From Pseudomonas tremae (lineage in GTDB: Bacteria > Pseudomonadota > Gammaproteobacteria > Pseudomonadales > Pseudomonadaceae): a stretch of DNA of 64,000 nt. Location of the stretch: assembly GCF_001401155.1 (NCBI RefSeq), contig NZ_LJRO01000031.1, positions 62,001 to 126,000 on the forward strand, read 5' to 3'. Within the stretch, counting starts at the first letter, position 1. Every line of letters starts with the position of its first letter. The notes beneath the pieces are model-generated. The model worked only from the letters and a program-made list of their open reading frames with translations. It ran no database searches and had not been told where the DNA came from. This document shows positions 50,204 through 60,498 of the stretch, piece by piece. Both the position numbers and the translations under genes were made by a program.

Positions 50204-53121
50204 CAGAGGACTCCTTGCGGGTTGGCAACAGGCTTGGGCAGTTGAGTCGGACGATGGCTGCGCACCGACTGGTGGGCCAGCGCGGTGAGAATCAGCAGCG
50301 TCGACCCGACCACCACGGCATACACGCCGACGTCGAAGAACAGCGCGCTGGCGATGTGGATGTCACCCAGAATCGGTAAATCGACATGCGCGGTATGGGT
50401 GGTCATGAAGGGATAGCCCAGCAACATCGAACCGGCCCCGGTCAATACGGCACAGAGCAGACCGGTGCCCATCCAGCGTAACGGTCGCAGGCTCATCTGC
50501 GCCTCGACCCACTGAGTACCGGCGACCATGTATTGCAGAATGAATGCCACCGACATCACCAGACCTGCCACAAAACCGCCGCCCGGCTGGTTATGACCGC
50601 GAATGAACAGGTACATCGAAATGATGAAAGCAATCGGCAACAGCAACCTTACCAAGGCTGCCGGAACCATCATGAAGCCAAGCGCGGTGTCACTGGCACC
50701 ACGCGGGTTGACCAGATCAGTCACCACGTCGCGAGCGAGCAGGCGCTGTTGTGCTGGCAGCAGAATGCTTTCCTTCGGTGGACGGAAGCGTCGCAGCAGA
50801 GCGAATACGGTCAGCGCGACCGCCCCCAGCACGGTTATTTCGCCGAACGTGTCGAAGCCACGGAAGTCCACCAGCATGACGTTGACGACGTTGCTACCGC
50901 CGCCCTGGGGCAGCGCGCGGCTCAGGTAAAAGGACGAGATGGCGTTGGGCGTCTGACGGGTCAGCATGGCATAGGAAAGCGTCGCCATCCCCAGACCGAC
51001 CAGAACCGCGAGCCCGAAGTCGCGGAACCGCCTTGTGCGAGCACGCAGACGGGCGCTGAGGGGTGCGACATCTTCATTGCGGCGCGGCAGCCAGCGCAGG
51101 CCGAGCAGAATCAGCACGGTGGTCACCACTTCTACCGCCAGTTGGGTCAGCGCCAGGTCAGGGGCCGAGAACCAGACGAAGGTGATGCAGGTCATCAGCC
51201 CGCAGACGCTGACCATGACCAATGCCGCAAGGCGGTGATATTTACCCTGCCATGCAGCGCCTATCGCGCAGGCAATTGCGATCAGCCATAAAGTGACAAA
51301 CACCCCGGAGCCCGGAATTTTCGGTCGGTCGCCCCAGGTCAGGCCACTGAAGTACATCGGAATGAAGCCGCCCAGTACTGCGGCCAGCACCAGTAGAAAC
51401 AGCTGAGGCTGCAAGCGGCGAGTGCTGACTTTGCGCTCGAAGCGCCTTGCCCAGTGCATCATCACCACCTGGCTGCGCTCGAAGAAACGCTTGCCGTTGA
51501 GTCGTCCCACCAGCGGCGGGGCAGTGATGCGCTCCTGTTTTAGTGGCTTGCGCAGCAATAGATACAGAATGATACCGCCAGCCATCGCGACCAGACTCAT
51601 CACCATCGGCAGGTTCCAGCCATGCCATATCGCCAGGCTGTACTCGGGCAACGTCCCGCCGACCACCGGACGCGCAGCCGCTGCCAGCAATGGGGCAACC
51701 GACTGCGCGGGAAAAATACCCACCACCAGGCACGTCAGCACCAACAACTCGACGGGCGCGCGCATCCAGCGCGGCGGTTCATGCGGCAAGTGCGGCAGAT
51801 CCTTGGCTGCTGGTCCGAAAAACACGTCGACGGTGAAACGCAACGAATAGGCGACACTGAATATCCCGGCGATGGTCGCGATCACGGGGAGCGCGATTTC
51901 TACCCAGGCGGTGGCCGAGATGAATACGGTTTCGGCGAAGAACATTTCCTTGGACAGGAACCCGTTGAGCAATGGCACGCCAGCCATCGACGCGCTGGCG
52001 ACCATCGCCAGGGTCGCGGTATAGGGCAGCAGCTTCACCAGCCCGCTGAGACGCCGGATATCCCGGGTTCCGCTTTCATGATCGATGATGCCGGCGGCCA
52101 TGAACAACGAGGCCTTGAAGGTGGCGTGATTGAGAATGTGAAATACCGCGGCGACTGCCGCCAGCGGGCTATTCAGGCCCAACAGCAGGGTGATCAGGCC
52201 GAGGTGGCTGATGGTCGAGTAGGCCAGCAAGCCTTTAAGGTCGTTCTGAAAAATCGCGGCGTAGGCGCCCAGTATCAGTGTGCAGGCACCCGCACCGCTG
52301 ACAATCCAGAACCACTGCTCGGTGCCGGACAGCGCGGGCCACATCCGCGCCATGAGAAAGACCCCTGCCTTGACCATGGTCGCCGAGTGCAGATAGGCCG
52401 AAACCGGCGTCGGCGCGGCCATGGCGTGCGGCAGCCAGAAATGGAACGGGAACTGAGCGCTTTTAGTCAGCGCGCCAATCAGGATCAGGGTCAGCAACAC
52501 AGGGTAAAGGGCGTGGGCGCGGATCGCCTCACCGGAGGCCAATACGCGGTCCAGGTCATAGCTGCCCGCCACATGCCCGAGAATCATCATGCCTGCCAGC
52601 AGCGCAAGGCCGCCCGCGCCTGTGACCATCAGTGCCATGTAGGCGCCGCGTCGAGCGTCGGCACGATGGTGCCAGTAGCCGATCAGCAGGAACGAGAACA
52701 GGCTGGTCAGCTCCCAGAAAAATACGATCTGAATCAGGTTGCCGGACATCACCAGGCCGAGCATGGCGCCCATGAATGCCAGGAAAAATGCGAAGAAGCG
52801 CGGTACCGGGTCGTCGGGCGACATGTAATAGCGTGCGTAAAGCGAGACCAGCGCACCGATGCCCAGCACCAGCATCGAGAACAGCCAGGCGAAGCCGTCG
52901 ATGCGTAAAACAAAGTTCATTCCCAGACTTGGCAGCCAAAAATACTCCTCGCGTATAACGCCGCCGTCGGCAATCTGCGGGAACCACAAAGCCATCTGAA
53001 CAGCGCCGATCAAGGCAACTGCGCCGGCCAGAAGAGATTCTGCATTACGCGCGTTATGCGGCAAAAAGGCCGCCAGACAGCTGCCGATAAAAGGCAGAAG
53101 CAGGAGAACTATCAGGGACAT
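50203..53121 (-). CDS. mnhA: Mrp-type Na+/H+ antiporter subunit A, fused to subunit B
   Basis: The 972-residue protein is the large NuoL-like subunit. The N-terminal 500 residues have the proton-pumping core (FFWELTSLFSFLLIGYWHH, FHFWLPHAMAAPTPVSAYLHSATMVKAG). A NuoJ-like part and a C-terminal MnhB-type domain follow (RGHNQPGGGFVAGLVMSVAFI near residue 860). Subunit B is thus fused, as usual in Pseudomonas Sha/Pha systems, which have six genes. It is the first gene of the operon, with 160 bp upstream to the EamA gene. Confidence 0.95.
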   Translation of the reverse strand: MSLIVLLLLPFIGSCLAAFLPHNARNAESLLAGAVALIGAVQMALWFPQIADGGVIREEYFWLPSLGMNFVLRIDGFAWLFSMLVLGIGALVSLYARYYMSPDDPVPRFFAFFLAFMGAMLGLVMSGNLIQIVFFWELTSLFSFLLIGYWHHRADARRGAYMALMVTGAGGLALLAGMMILGHVAGSYDLDRVLASGEAIRAHALYPVLLTLILIGALTKSAQFPFHFWLPHAMAAPTPVSAYLHSATMVKAGVFLMARMWPALSGTEQWFWIVSGAGACTLILGAYAAIFQNDLKGLLAYSTISHLGLITLLLGLNSPLAAVAAVFHILNHATFKASLFMAAGIIDHESGTRDIRRLSGLVKLLPYTATLAMVASASMAGVPLLNGFLSKEMFFAETVFISATAWVEIALPVIATIAGIFSVAYSLRFTVDVFFGPAAKDLPHLPHEPPRWMRAPVELLVLTCLVVGIFPAQSVAPLLAAAARPVVGGTLPEYSLAIWHGWNLPMVMSLVAMAGGIILYLLLRKPLKQERITAPPLVGRLNGKRFFERSQVVMMHWARRFERKVSTRRLQPQLFLLVLAAVLGGFIPMYFSGLTWGDRPKIPGSGVFVTLWLIAIACAIGAAWQGKYHRLAALVMVSVCGLMTCITFVWFSAPDLALTQLAVEVVTTVLILLGLRWLPRRNEDVAPLSARLRARTRRFRDFGLAVLVGLGMATLSYAMLTRQTPNAISSFYLSRALPQGGGSNVVNVMLVDFRGFDTFGEITVLGAVALTVFALLRRFRPPKESILLPAQQRLLARDVVTDLVNPRGASDTALGFMMVPAALVRLLLPIAFIISMYLFIRGHNQPGGGFVAGLVMSVAFILQYMVAGTQWVEAQMSLRPLRWMGTGLLCAVLTGAGSMLLGYPFMTTHTAHVDLPILGDIHIASALFFDVGVYAVVVGSTLLILTALAHQSVRSHRPTQLPKPVANPQGVL

Positions 53122-53281
53122 AGGCTTCTAATCTGCAGGGGAATGTCAAGCATCATACGTGCCAGACATCCCGATACCAAAGAAAGGGTTTCCGAAATTT
53201 CCTACAAAAAGTGTCTGCTGATTTCACGTCTTCACCGGGCTGCTGAAACCAGTGTGCGTGGCAGCAAGCATCACGTACCAG

Positions 53282-54205
53282 TCATTCGGCGGCCCGTACG
53301 CCTTTTTCATCGAGGCCTGCCTGCTCATCGGAGACGGGGCGACGTTTCATTTCGCTGACGATCACCCCGATCACGATCAGTGCCGCCCCCAGCAGGGCAA
53401 TGCCTGGCAGGCGCTCACCAGCCAGTCTTCCGACAATCCCGGCCCACACCGGTTCACCTGCATAGATGACCGTTGCGCGCGTGGGCGAGACGCTCTTCTG
53501 TGCCCAGTTCATGGCGATCTGGATGGCCGCGCTCATTGCGCCCAGCCCGACCGCGCTGGCTGTCAGTAACCATGAGAACTCCGGCAGAGGTTCCTGGGTG
53601 GGCACGATCATCAGAAACGCCAGGATAGACGCCGTTGCCAGTTGCACGACGGTGACCCTGCGCACGTCGACTTTGCCAGCATAGGCGCTGATCATGATGA
53701 TTTCGGCGGCGATGGCCACGGTGCTGATCAGCGTCACAATCTCGCCTGTGCTCAGATTCAGGGAAGCACCTTGCGGTCCTGACACCAGCATCAGGCCAAG
53801 GAAGGCGAGGATGATGCCCAAAGTTGGCATCAGCCCAGGCCGTTGCCCCAGCACCAGCCATTGCAACAGCGGCACGCACGGCACGTACAGTGCCGTGATG
53901 AATGCGGACTGGCTGCTGGGGATGGTCTGCAGTCCTACAGTTTGCAGGCCATAACCGAGCATGATCGCGGTGCCGATGAAAACACCGGCCCTGAGCTCAA
54001 GAAAGGTCAGTCCGCGCAGCACCTTGATTGAAAACAGCGCTACGATGAGCGCCGCAGCGGCAAAGCGAAGCCCGACGAAAAACATCGGCCCGCTGACCGT
54101 CATGGCATGCTGCACCAGCAGAAACGTGCCTCCCCAGAGCATGGTGATCAGGATCAGAACGGCCTCTGCCTTGCTGATACGGGGTATGCGGCTGATAGAC
54201 TTCAT
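53282..54205 (-). CDS. EamA/DMT-family transporter
   Basis: The 307-residue protein has about ten hydrophobic helices in two EamA repeats: AVLILITMLWGGTFLLVQHAM at the start and TRATVIYAGEPVWAGIVG in the second half. These transporters export amino acids or other metabolites. It is divergent from an XRE-cupin regulator gene 122 bp away, a frequent pairing in which the regulator controls the exporter (inference). It has a cytoplasmic C-terminal tail of about 25 residues. Confidence 0.9.
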   Translation of the reverse strand: MKSISRIPRISKAEAVLILITMLWGGTFLLVQHAMTVSGPMFFVGLRFAAAALIVALFSIKVLRGLTFLELRAGVFIGTAIMLGYGLQTVGLQTIPSSQSAFITALYVPCVPLLQWLVLGQRPGLMPTLGIILAFLGLMLVSGPQGASLNLSTGEIVTLISTVAIAAEIIMISAYAGKVDVRRVTVVQLATASILAFLMIVPTQEPLPEFSWLLTASAVGLGAMSAAIQIAMNWAQKSVSPTRATVIYAGEPVWAGIVGRLAGERLPGIALLGAALIVIGVIVSEMKRRPVSDEQAGLDEKGVRAAE

Positions 54206-54327
54206 GTCAGCTCCGGGCTCCTGTGAATTGCGCTGTGGCGACGATGAATGCGACGTAAAGATGAGTACGCCAGGAGCGTCCTCGAAGTGGGCAGTATAAT
54301 GCGCAACGGTTTGATGTGAGCACTACC

Positions 54328-54897
54328 ATGCACAAAGAAAATTCCGGGCGCCCGCCCGTGCTGCAGCACGTGAGCCAGAATGTACGGCGTTTGCGTAACG
54401 CTGCAGACCTCAGTCAGACGGCTCTTGCCGACAAGTCGGGGGTCAGCCGCCGCATGCTGGTGGCGATCGAGGCGGGCGAGAAAAATGTCAGCCTGGCGAC
54501 CCTGGACCGAGTGGCCGAGGCGCTGGAAGTGGCGTTCAGCGACCTGATTCAGGCCCCTGAAAACCGCGATCACAGCCGTATCAACGAACTCGCCTGGGCG
54601 GGTGCGATTGTCGGCAGCAAGGCGGTGCTGCTGGCCAAGGCGGTGGCACGTCGCGAGGTCGAACTATGGGAATTCTGCCTGGAACCCGGCGACGCCTACG
54701 CTTCTGAAGCCGATCCCGATGGCTGGAGCGAGCAGGTCTATGTCGTGGAAGGGCATTTGACGCTGCGTTTTTCCGAGCCTGTTGCCGAACAGCAAATCGG
54801 CCCGGGCGAGTTCTTCATGTTTCCCAGCAATCAGCCGCATCGTTACTGCAATGAAGCAGGCATGACCCTGCGCTTTGTGCGTAACGTGGTGCTCTGA
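54328..54897 (+). CDS. XRE-family regulator with C-terminal cupin domain
   Basis: The ATG at 54328 (MHKENSGRPP) is preferred to a GTG at 54316. The 189-residue protein has an N-terminal HTH_3 domain (residues 14-68, NVRRLRNAADLSQTALADKSG). The C-terminal cupin has YVVEGHLTLRF and FFMFPSNQPHRYCNEAG. Such regulators sense small molecules in the cupin. Likely targets are the divergent EamA transporter and the FAD protein gene 45 bp downstream. Confidence 0.88.
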   Translation: MHKENSGRPPVLQHVSQNVRRLRNAADLSQTALADKSGVSRRMLVAIEAGEKNVSLATLDRVAEALEVAFSDLIQAPENRDHSRINELAWAGAIVGSKAVLLAKAVARREVELWEFCLEPGDAYASEADPDGWSEQVYVVEGHLTLRFSEPVAEQQIGPGEFFMFPSNQPHRYCNEAGMTLRFVRNVVL

Positions 54898-54942
54898 GAT
54901 TTTTTATTACCCCCTTTCTGCAACCTGCCGAGGCGCTGTTCG

Positions 54943-56358
54943 ATGACTGACAACCCTGACCGGAGCGCTGACATTCTTATCATTGGTGGCGGTTTGAGCG
55001 GCACCCTGCTGGCCGCGCAGTTAGTGCGCAGGCCGGGCCGGCGGCGCATCCGGATCATCGAAACCCGCAGCGAGCTGGGCAGGGGCGAGGCTTACAGCGC
55101 TATAGAGCAAGGGCATACGCTCAATGGCAACGCGGCACGCATGAGTGTCGACCCTGACAACCCGGATGACCTGACCCAGTGGCTGGCGGGTTATCTGGCC
55201 GAAGGCGGCTGGCCTGAAGCGGCAGAGCAAAAAGTACCGGTTGCCGAACTGTTCCCGCCGCGCGGTGTGTTCGGGCTCTATGCACAGCAGCGCTTGCGCG
55301 AAGCTTGTGCCGCTGGCAAAGCCGTTGGCTCGACGGTCGAGCACGTACAGGGGGAGGCGGTGGACATCCAGATCAATGAGCAAGGCGCGCGCGTTACGCT
55401 GGCCGACGGTCGTGAGCTGCTTGGCAACCAGGCTGTGCTGGCGACCGGCATGTACGCCGCATCACGTACACCGCAGCGCGAGTCGGACGGGCTGAATGCT
55501 GCAGCGCTGGACCCTTGGGATGTGAGCGTCATGCGTCAGCTCGAGCCTCATGCCAGGGTCTTGATCATCGGCTCCGGGCTAACGATGGTCGATGCGGTGG
55601 TTTCTCTGGAGAAGTCCGGGCATCGCGGGCCGATTCAGGTATTTTCCCGTCACGGCTTGTTGCCGCACGTGCGTCGTCAACCCCCGGAGTGGGCTGACTT
55701 TCTGGCGCAAAACCCAGGCATTCGCAGCCCGTTGCAACTGTTGCGCAAGGTACGCGAGCAATGTGAACTGGCCATCGAAAGCGCTATTGACTGGCAGGCC
55801 CCGCTGGACACCGTGCGCGCCAACGTCGGCAGGCTGTGGAGTCAAGCCACCGACAGGCAGCGACGTCAGTTTGTGCGCCATGTGCGACCGTGGTGGGAAA
55901 GCCACCACCATCGTTCACCACCGCTGGGTGCAGCCTTGCTGGCGCGACTGGTCAAGCAGGGGCGGCTGAGTATCGCTGCAGCTTCGTTGCAAGGTGTTGA
56001 ACGCCTGGTTTCAGATGAGGTGCAGATCAGCGTACGTCGGCGTGGCGACAGTGAGACTACCCATATCGTGGGTGATGCCTTGATCAACTCCACTGGCATT
56101 CAGTACGACTGGCGCCGTGTTGACCGCCCGTTGCCCCGCCAGTTGCTGGCACGCGGGCTTATCCAGCCCGGACCATTGGCGTTGGGTATCGCCGCCGACG
56201 TCGATGGCGCGGTGCTCGACGCACAAGGCCAACGTTCCCCATGCCTGTTCGCCATGGGGCCGCCGTTGCGCGGCATGTGGTGGGAAAGCACCGCAGTGAC
56301 CGACGTGGCTATTCAGGCCAAGGCGCTGGCGCTGCGTCTGGCCTCGCTGAAACGCTGA
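54943..56358 (+). CDS. FAD/NAD(P)-binding oxidoreductase of the YdhS type
   Basis: The 471-residue protein begins with a dinucleotide-binding fold (ADILIIGGGLSGTLLAAQLV). It has a second NAD(P)-type motif ARVLIIGSGLTMVDAVVSL near residue 205 and GRGEAYSAIEQGHTLNGNAA near 48. The PWWESHHHRSPP segment is typical of the group. It is a soluble flavoprotein of unknown substrate. It follows the XRE-cupin gene closely, so it may be in the same regulon. It converges with the sigma-54 activator gene. Confidence 0.85.
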   Translation: MTDNPDRSADILIIGGGLSGTLLAAQLVRRPGRRRIRIIETRSELGRGEAYSAIEQGHTLNGNAARMSVDPDNPDDLTQWLAGYLAEGGWPEAAEQKVPVAELFPPRGVFGLYAQQRLREACAAGKAVGSTVEHVQGEAVDIQINEQGARVTLADGRELLGNQAVLATGMYAASRTPQRESDGLNAAALDPWDVSVMRQLEPHARVLIIGSGLTMVDAVVSLEKSGHRGPIQVFSRHGLLPHVRRQPPEWADFLAQNPGIRSPLQLLRKVREQCELAIESAIDWQAPLDTVRANVGRLWSQATDRQRRQFVRHVRPWWESHHHRSPPLGAALLARLVKQGRLSIAAASLQGVERLVSDEVQISVRRRGDSETTHIVGDALINSTGIQYDWRRVDRPLPRQLLARGLIQPGPLALGIAADVDGAVLDAQGQRSPCLFAMGPPLRGMWWESTAVTDVAIQAKALALRLASLKR

Positions 56359-56404
56359 GGCCACAAGGCCGGACACGCAGCGAACACGAGCGCCAGACGC
56401 CGTT

Positions 56405-57511
56405 TCACACCGACAAATGCAACATCCTGTCACCCTGTACGTTCTCGCCCGGTCTGCGTTTGTTGACCGCCAGTTCGCCGATTCTGATCAGCCGGGTGCG
56501 AGTGACGTTGCGTGTCAGGCCCAGCAGGCTGGCAGTGTGAACCTGATTGTGATGGCAGAAGCGGTAAGCCGCTCTCAGCAATGTGTCCTCGACCTTCTCG
56601 TGCAGTGCCCCGGCCTGTTCCTCGAACAGCTTTTGAAATGCGCGGTTGAGCAACTGCTCGGCGGACTCGTCCGATGGGTTCTGTTCGTCAGACCGCTCGA
56701 TCCGCAGGTTGGACATGCGCAGGTCATCACGCTGGATGACGCCATCACGGCAGACCAGCAGCGTGTGGTGAATGACGTTCTCCAGTTCACGGATATTGCC
56801 TGGCCAACTGTAGGTCTTGAGCTTGTGCTCGGCTTCGGCGCTGACCCGCACCGGGGCGTGCCGCAGTCGCTGGCTGTAGACGTCGATGAAATGCCGGACC
56901 AGCGGCAGGATGTCGCCGGGACGGTCGCGCAGCGGGCTCAATTCCAGGTTGACCACGTCCAGTCGGTAATAAAGGTCTTCGCGGAAATGCCCGGCGTTGA
57001 TGGCCTTTTCCAACTGCACATTGGTGGCTGCCAGAACCCGCACATCGATCGCAATACTCTTGCGCGAGCCCAGTCGGACCACTTCACGCTCCTGAAGCAC
57101 GCGCAGCAGTTTGACCTGCAAGGTCATGGGCAGGTCGCCGATTTCATCGAGAAACAGCGTGCCGCCGTTGGCCTCTTCGAACCAGCCAGCCTTGGCGCTG
57201 ATCGCTCCGGTGAAAGCGCCTTTCTCATGGCCGAACAACTCGGCCTCGATCAGGTTCTCGGAGAACGCACCGCAGTTGACTGCCACAAACGGCTTGTCGC
57301 GGCGGGCGCTCAACTCATGCACATGCCTTGCAACCAATTCCTTGCCGGTACCGGTTTCTCCGATGATCAGCACGCTCGCGTCACTGGGCGCAACCTGACG
57401 CACGTGTGCCAGCAAGGCTTTGGACCTGGGGTCTTCGAAAACCTGCGCGGTGGCTCTGATCGATGTCGCCAGTGCAGGCGAGTGGGGTAGGGTCAGCAGT
57501 TGCCCTGACAT
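56405..57511 (-). CDS. sfnR: Sigma-54-dependent activator SfnR-like
   Basis: The 368-residue protein (start ATG 57511, or GTG 57514) has only an AAA+ domain and a C-terminal Fis-type HTH, without an N-terminal sensor. Motifs are Walker A GETGTGKE (51-58), the sigma-54 contact loop GAFTGA (98-103) and [13 protein letters not shown]. The HTH lies in the last 50 residues ([17 protein letters not shown]). SfnR proteins activate sulfone/sulfonate genes under sulfate limitation in Pseudomonas. Coupling to the monooxygenase gene (TGATG overlap) supports this identity. No sensor implies control at expression level. Confidence 0.85.
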   Translation of the reverse strand: MSGQLLTLPHSPALATSIRATAQVFEDPRSKALLAHVRQVAPSDASVLIIGETGTGKELVARHVHELSARRDKPFVAVNCGAFSENLIEAELFGHEKGAFTGAISAKAGWFEEANGGTLFLDEIGDLPMTLQVKLLRVLQEREVVRLGSRKSIAIDVRVLAATNVQLEKAINAGHFREDLYYRLDVVNLELSPLRDRPGDILPLVRHFIDVYSQRLRHAPVRVSAEAEHKLKTYSWPGNIRELENVIHHTLLVCRDGVIQRDDLRMSNLRIERSDEQNPSDESAEQLLNRAFQKLFEEQAGALHEKVEDTLLRAAYRFCHHNQVHTASLLGLTRNVTRTRLIRIGELAVNKRRPGENVQGDRMLHLSV

Positions 57512-58650
57512 CACTTGGCCTGCGGGGGCAGATCGTTGGCGATCATTTCGCCGAACGGCCCTGTCAGATTGGTGATGCCGCGCCCGGCCAGGCTGGCGTA
57601 AGGTTCAGGCAGCAGCGGAAAGACCAGTTCGGCAAAGCGGTAGGCTTCTTCCAGATGCGGATAGCCCGAAAAAATGAAGCTTTCGATGCCCAGGTCTGCG
57701 TATTCCTTGATGCGTTCAGCCACTTCCTGCGGGTTGCCGACCAGCGCTGTGCCTGCGCCACCGCGAACCAGGCCGACGCCTGCCCACAGGTTGGGGGCGA
57801 TTTCCAGATTGTCGCGACGCCCGTCGTGCAGGGCGGCCATGCGCCGCTGGCCTTCTGAATCGAAGCGCGAGAAAGATTTCTGCGCAGCGGCGATGGTGTC
57901 ATCGCTGATGTGTTCTATCAGGGTACTGGCGGCTTTCCAGGCTTCTTCGCTGGTTTCGCGCACGATGACATGCAGGCGAATGCCGAACTTCACGATACGA
58001 CCCTTGCGCGCTGCACGCTCACGTATATCGGCCAGCTTTTGGGCAACGGCTGCGGGAGGCTCGCCCCAGGTCAGGTAGACGTCCACCTGATCGGCAGCCA
58101 GATCGTGTGCCGCGTTAGAAGAGCCTCCGAAATACAGCGGTGGGTAGGGCTTCTGAATGGGCGGATAAAGCGCTTTGGCGTTTTGCACGCGCAAATGCTT
58201 GCCTTCAAAGTCGACAGCTTCGCCTTGCAGCACGCGACGCCAGATTTGCAGAAACTCATCAGTGACTTCATAGCGCTCGCTGTGGTCGAGAAAGCTGCCA
58301 TCGCCACGATTTTCGTCGGGATCGCCACCAGTCACCACGTTGATCAACAGGCGGCCGCCGGAGAGCCGATCCAGCGTGGCAGCCATGCGTGCCGAAACGG
58401 TAGGGGAGATGATGCCGGGGCGGATCGCCACCAGGTACTTCAAACGCTCAGTCAATGGCACCAGTGCAGAAGCGATCACCCACGAGTCCTCGCAGGAGCG
58501 GCCGGTAGGGATCAATACCCCGTAATAGCCCAGATCGTCGGCGGCCTGTGCCACCTGCTTGAGGTAGTTGAGCGTGACCGGACGTGCGCCCCTCGTCGTG
58601 CCCAGATAATGGCCGTCGCCGTGAGTCGGAAGAAACCAGAAAACGTTCAT
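57511..58650 (-). CDS. msuD: FMNH2-dependent alkanesulfonate monooxygenase (MsuD/SsuD type)
   Basis: The ATG at 58650 has AAGGA six bases upstream and gives [17 protein letters not shown]; a frame from 58713 is rejected. The 379-residue TIM-barrel luciferase-like enzyme has [23 protein letters not shown], split over the flavin site, and [16 protein letters not shown]. It desulfonates alkanesulfonates with reduced flavin and O2, giving sulfite and aldehyde. Its place next to sfnR suggests the methanesulfonate enzyme MsuD; SsuD is the alternative. The flavin reductase gene (msuE/ssuE) is not in the window. Confidence 0.88.
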   Translation of the reverse strand: MNVFWFLPTHGDGHYLGTTRGARPVTLNYLKQVAQAADDLGYYGVLIPTGRSCEDSWVIASALVPLTERLKYLVAIRPGIISPTVSARMAATLDRLSGGRLLINVVTGGDPDENRGDGSFLDHSERYEVTDEFLQIWRRVLQGEAVDFEGKHLRVQNAKALYPPIQKPYPPLYFGGSSNAAHDLAADQVDVYLTWGEPPAAVAQKLADIRERAARKGRIVKFGIRLHVIVRETSEEAWKAASTLIEHISDDTIAAAQKSFSRFDSEGQRRMAALHDGRRDNLEIAPNLWAGVGLVRGGAGTALVGNPQEVAERIKEYADLGIESFIFSGYPHLEEAYRFAELVFPLLPEPYASLAGRGITNLTGPFGEMIANDLPPQAK

Positions 58651-58694
58651 GACAAATCCTTGGGAGTGATCAGCGATCAGCGCTGACGGGACCC

Positions 58695-58725
58695 GCTGTT
58701 GCGTCATAGACAACCCGCCAACAGC
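58695..58725. repeat. 7-bp inverted repeat upstream of msuD
   Basis: GCTGTTG (58695-58701) and CAACAGC (58719-58725) flank 17 bp in the msuD-ku divergent region. It lies 45-75 bp upstream of the msuD start and may bind an activator. Confidence 0.4.
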
Positions 58726-58936
58726 GTACGAGGTGAGCCATTTATAGAACGTCTGTTTTATTCCGTAAAAGAACGTTAAACCATATTTTTAGATCCTAAA
58801 AGAATATGTGTATTGTTCTGCTCTGCGTGTGTGGGGCAAAAGGTCTTCATATGCGGTTGCAAAAGCGCTCGTCAGGCTGTCGAAACTTTTACTCGGCCTG
58901 CCCGGTCACCTGTTGACGATCATCAGGAGTCAGACC

Positions 58937-59848
58937 ATGGCAAGGGCAATCTGGAAAGGCGCGATCAGCTTCGGGCTGGTACACATCCCCGTGGCACTGG
59001 TTTCCGCGACCACGTCAAACAGCGTTGACTTTGACTGGCTCGACAAGCGCAGCATGGAGCCGGTCGGCTACAAACGGATCAACAAGGTCACCGGCAAGGA
59101 AGTCACCAAGGAAAATATCGTCAAGGGCGTGCTGTACGAGAAGGACCGTTACGTGGTGCTCAGCGAGCAGGAAATCCGTTCCTCGCACCCCAAGTCGACC
59201 CAGACCATCGATATCTTCGCTTTTGTCGACAGCCAGCAGATTCCGTTACAAAACATCGACACGCCCTATTTTCTGACCCCTGACAAGCGCGGCGAGAAGG
59301 TTTACGCGCTGTTACGCGAAACTCTGATCGATACCAAAAAAGTCGCGCTGGCCAACGTCGTGCTGCACACCCGCGAGCACCTGGCAGCGGTGGTGCCGCT
59401 GGAGTCGGCACTGGTCATGGTTATCCTGCGCTGGCCCGCCGATGTGCGTGAGCTTGACGCACTGGAACTGGGCGAGGCGGTGACTGACGCGCAGTTGAAC
59501 AAGAGTGAACGCGACATGGCCAAGCGACTGGTCAAGGACATGAGTGCCGACTGGGAACCTGAAAAGTACCGTGACACGTTCCAGGACAAGATCATGAAAC
59601 TGGTTGAGACCAAGGCCAGTGAAGGCAAGATCGAGGATGTCGAGACTGATCCGGCCGAAGAAGAGCGCAAGAGTGCTGACGTGATCGACCTTACCGACCT
59701 GCTGCGTCGCAGCCTGGCGGGCAAGGGCGGGGCAGGCAAGGCCAGAACAGGCAAGCCTTCGACGAAAGCCGCTGACAAGCCTGCTGCCAAGGATGAACCC
59801 AGACCCAAGCGGCCCGCTGCGCGCAAAAAGACCAGCAAAGCCTCTTGA
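58937..59848 (+). CDS. ku: Non-homologous end joining protein Ku
   Basis: The ATG at 58937 has AGGAG (58925-58929) and gives MARAIWKGAISFGLVHIPVA; the longer frame from 58808 is rejected. The 303-residue protein has the Ku core (residues 1-230) and a lysine/alanine-rich C-terminal tail typical of proteobacterial Ku. Ku dimers thread on DNA ends and recruit LigD, encoded directly downstream. A 12-bp direct repeat (AAAGCCTCTTGA) covers the stop codon and recurs 16 bp further on. Confidence 0.95.
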   Translation: MARAIWKGAISFGLVHIPVALVSATTSNSVDFDWLDKRSMEPVGYKRINKVTGKEVTKENIVKGVLYEKDRYVVLSEQEIRSSHPKSTQTIDIFAFVDSQQIPLQNIDTPYFLTPDKRGEKVYALLRETLIDTKKVALANVVLHTREHLAAVVPLESALVMVILRWPADVRELDALELGEAVTDAQLNKSERDMAKRLVKDMSADWEPEKYRDTFQDKIMKLVETKASEGKIEDVETDPAEEERKSADVIDLTDLLRRSLAGKGGAGKARTGKPSTKAADKPAAKDEPRPKRPAARKKTSKAS

Positions 59849-59864
59849 GTCAAAAGCCTCTTGA
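59837..59864. repeat. 12-bp direct repeat at the ku stop codon
   Basis: AAAGCCTCTTGA occurs at 59837-59848 (its TGA is the ku stop) and again at 59853-59864. It may be a relic of local duplication. Confidence 0.8.
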
Positions 59865-59885
59865 TCCATAGGGAGAACACCGGCC

Positions 59886-60455
59886 ATGGCCAAGCCAGCC
59901 AGTGAGTACACGCGCAAGCGCAATTTTGACGTTACCTCTGAACCCGCCGAGAGCCAGCGCAAAGGCAAGACGAAGCCCGGCGCGCTGAGTTTCGTGGTTC
60001 AAAAACATGACGCGCGCAACCTGCACTATGACTTTCGACTGGAGCTGGATGGCACGCTCAAAAGCTGGGCAGTGCCTAAAGGTCCGAGTCTGGATCCGAA
60101 GCAAAAACGTCTGGCTGTGCATGTCGAAGATCACCCGCTGGATTACGCAGGTTTCGAGGGCAGCATTCCAAAAGGTCAATATGGCGGAGGTGACGTCATC
60201 GTCTGGGACAGGGGCATCTGGCAGCCTCATGGCGATCCGCAAAAGACCTATTCGGAAGGCAAACTCAAATTCACGCTGGTCGGTGAAAAGCTCACTGGCG
60301 AATGGGCCTTGGTGCGCACTCGCCTCAAGGGCAGCGGCAGCAAGGAGCAATGGCTGCTGATCAAGGAAAAGGACGCGATCGCCCGCCCTGCTGACGAGTA
60401 CGACATTACACAGGAGCAACCGCGCGCATGTCGGAGCAGGTCGTTCAACGCCTGA
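59886..60455 (+). CDS. ligD: LigD phosphoesterase (PE) part, separated from the rest by a frameshift
   Basis: The 189-residue product is the N-terminal 3'-phosphoesterase module of bacterial LigD: KHDARNLHYDFRLELDG with the metal-binding His/Asp/Arg residues, then HVEDHPLDYAGFEGSIPKGQ. After residue 177 (QEQP) the frame goes into an unlike tail (RACRSRSFNA) and stops. In the +1 frame the same DNA continues into a linker rich in K and A, then the ligase domain at 60499. A slip in the CGCGCGC run at 60421-60427 (loss of one CG) would explain it. PE alone can still fold and process 3' ends. Confidence 0.85.
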   Translation: MAKPASEYTRKRNFDVTSEPAESQRKGKTKPGALSFVVQKHDARNLHYDFRLELDGTLKSWAVPKGPSLDPKQKRLAVHVEDHPLDYAGFEGSIPKGQYGGGDVIVWDRGIWQPHGDPQKTYSEGKLKFTLVGEKLTGEWALVRTRLKGSGSKEQWLLIKEKDAIARPADEYDITQEQPRACRSRSFNA

Positions 60456-60498
60456 CCCTGCGAAAGGTAAAGCCAAGGCTGCTGCACCGAAGGCCGCA

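Noticed and set aside
58650..58800. A sigma-54 promoter upstream of msuD
   Set aside because: No GG and GC pair with 10-bp spacing was found on the minus strand.
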